Made by a program: the position numbers and the translations under genes. From positions 1 to 39,861 of the forward strand of contig URFG01000012.1 in the NCBI GenBank assembly GCA_900547095.1: 39,861 nt of DNA, given 5' to 3'. Below the pieces are notes generated by a model, which saw nothing but the letters and a program-made list of their open reading frames with translations, was not told where the DNA came from and made no database searches. This document shows, one piece after another, positions 39,205-39,861 of this stretch. Positions within the stretch are counted from its first letter, which is position 1; each line of letters starts with the position of its first letter. Origin of the DNA: an uncultured Oscillospiraceae bacterium. Its GTDB lineage: Bacteria > Bacillota > Clostridia > Oscillospirales > Acutalibacteraceae.

Positions 39205-39861
39205 CTATTTATTATCATTCTTAGATTTCCTTTTAGCAGGCGCTTTGTAATATATTACCGAAAGCGGAGGAATTTCAACCGCTATCGAATTTTCATATCC
39301 GTGCATAGGAATCTTTTCGCTTTTATAAGATCTCGGCACTTCCGTTTCTCCTCCGAATTCCTTAAAATCGGAAGAAAAGACCTCTTTGTAGGTTCCTTTT
39401 CTTTCTACCCCTATTCTGTATCCGCTTCTTGCCACGGGTACAAAATTGCAAAGGCAGACTATCTCGCCGCCGTCGTTATCTATTCTTCTGAAAGCGATTA
39501 TGCTTTGTGAATTATCGTCATTAGATATCCATTTAAAGCCGTCCCACGAATAATCTATCTCCCATAAAGGCTTGCAGGCAAGATAGAATTTATTAAGCTT
39601 TTCCACATACCTCTGCATTTTCTTATGCGACTCATAATCAAGTAAAAGCCAATCGAGCTCTTTTTTGTAATCCCATTCGATGAATTGGGCAAATTCCTGG
39701 CCCATAAAAAGCAGTTTTTTGCCCGGGTGAGCCATCATATATGCATAAAAAGCCCGAAGAGATCTGAATTTATCTTCATAATCACCCGGCATTTTTTCTA
39801 TCATAGAGCATTTTCCGTGTACTACTTCGTCGTGGCTGATAGGCAAAATGAAGTTTTCACT
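39205..39861 (-). CDS. glgB: 1,4-alpha-glucan branching enzyme, C-terminal part
   Basis: The last 218 residues of a GH13 branching enzyme; the N-terminus lies beyond the right edge. The edge sequence reads SENFILPISHDEVVHGK, the conserved motif containing the catalytic transition-state Asp, so no start codon is needed here. GQEFAQFIEWDY and the C-terminal beta-sandwich (IVCLCNFVP, then SVIYYKA) follow. It is the first glycogen gene seen in the operon glgB-C-D-A. Confidence 0.95.
   Translation of the reverse strand, partial: SENFILPISHDEVVHGKCSMIEKMPGDYEDKFRSLRAFYAYMMAHPGKKLLFMGQEFAQFIEWDYKKELDWLLLDYESHKKMQRYVEKLNKFYLACKPLWEIDYSWDGFKWISNDDNSQSIIAFRRIDNDGGEIVCLCNFVPVARSGYRIGVERKGTYKEVFSSDFKEFGGETEVPRSYKSEKIPMHGYENSIAVEIPPLSVIYYKAPAKRKSKNDNK

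Noticed and set aside
1..39861. CRISPR arrays, insertion sequences, rRNA genes
   Set aside because: No regularly spaced repeats, transposase-like ORFs with terminal repeats or rRNA stretches were seen on reading the window.

Overview
The window reads as a stretch of chromosome from an anaerobic, AT-leaning Firmicute of the class Clostridia, most like the Oscillospirales/Ruminococcaceae of the gut. The evidence is GlgD beside GlgC, a Cys-lipobox MetQ, sigma-A promoters with 17-bp spacers, strong AGGAGG ribosome sites, a cohesin/dockerin pair, an inverted-order GH3 glucosidase and a Na+-type F-ATPase rotor. No taxon can be proven without a search.

Layout. (1) 1-962: a gene tail, a zinc-ribbon protein and a DUF2085 membrane protein, closed by a terminator shared with the opposite strand. 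(2) 953-9843, minus strand: a co-directional run that starts with phage packaging and head genes (small and large terminase, a small membrane protein, scaffold-like protein, major capsid protein with an Ig-like tail, portal, connector, a 697-aa structural-looking protein) and ends in a GHL10-type glycosidase lipoprotein. Tail, lysis, integrase and replication genes are absent. Both terminase genes carry lesions: an ACG where a start is expected, and a one-base excess in an A8 run. It is either a decaying head cassette or a capsid module kept for another use. (3) 9947-12195: membrane protein, ACT-domain protein and UPF0210 protein in one operon behind a strong promoter with a perfect 14-bp inverted repeat in its leader. 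(4) 12204-15008: promoter, a 34-residue leader peptide with four cysteines, a terminator, then metN-metI-metQ, which looks like an amino-acid-sensing attenuator.

(5) 15042-18645: an AraC-family regulator divergent from a GH3 beta-glucosidase with inverted domain order. (6) tRNA-Gly(CCC). (7) 18897-25542, minus: the complete F1Fo ATP synthase operon atpI-B-E-F-H-A-G-D-C; the c subunit has the two-carboxylate ion motif typical of Na+ coupling. (8) 25723-29875: an HtrA-type protease, then rpsO and pnp, each behind a structured leader. The pnp leader can fold in two mutually exclusive ways, one of which hides its ribosome binding site.

(9) 29976-32998, minus: a dockerin-tagged secreted glucosaminidase followed by a membrane-anchored cohesin protein, a self-contained surface docking pair. 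(10) 33161-34561: a DUF11-repeat protein with hairpins in its leader, and a MazF/EndoA toxin with no adjacent antitoxin. (11) 34599-39861, minus: glgB (cut by the window edge), glgC, glgD, glgA and uppP, a glycogen synthesis operon with an undecaprenyl-diphosphatase as its last gene.

The most rewarding regions for follow-up are the cohesin/dockerin pair, the pnp leader switch, the cysteine-rich metNIQ attenuator and the tailless head cassette.
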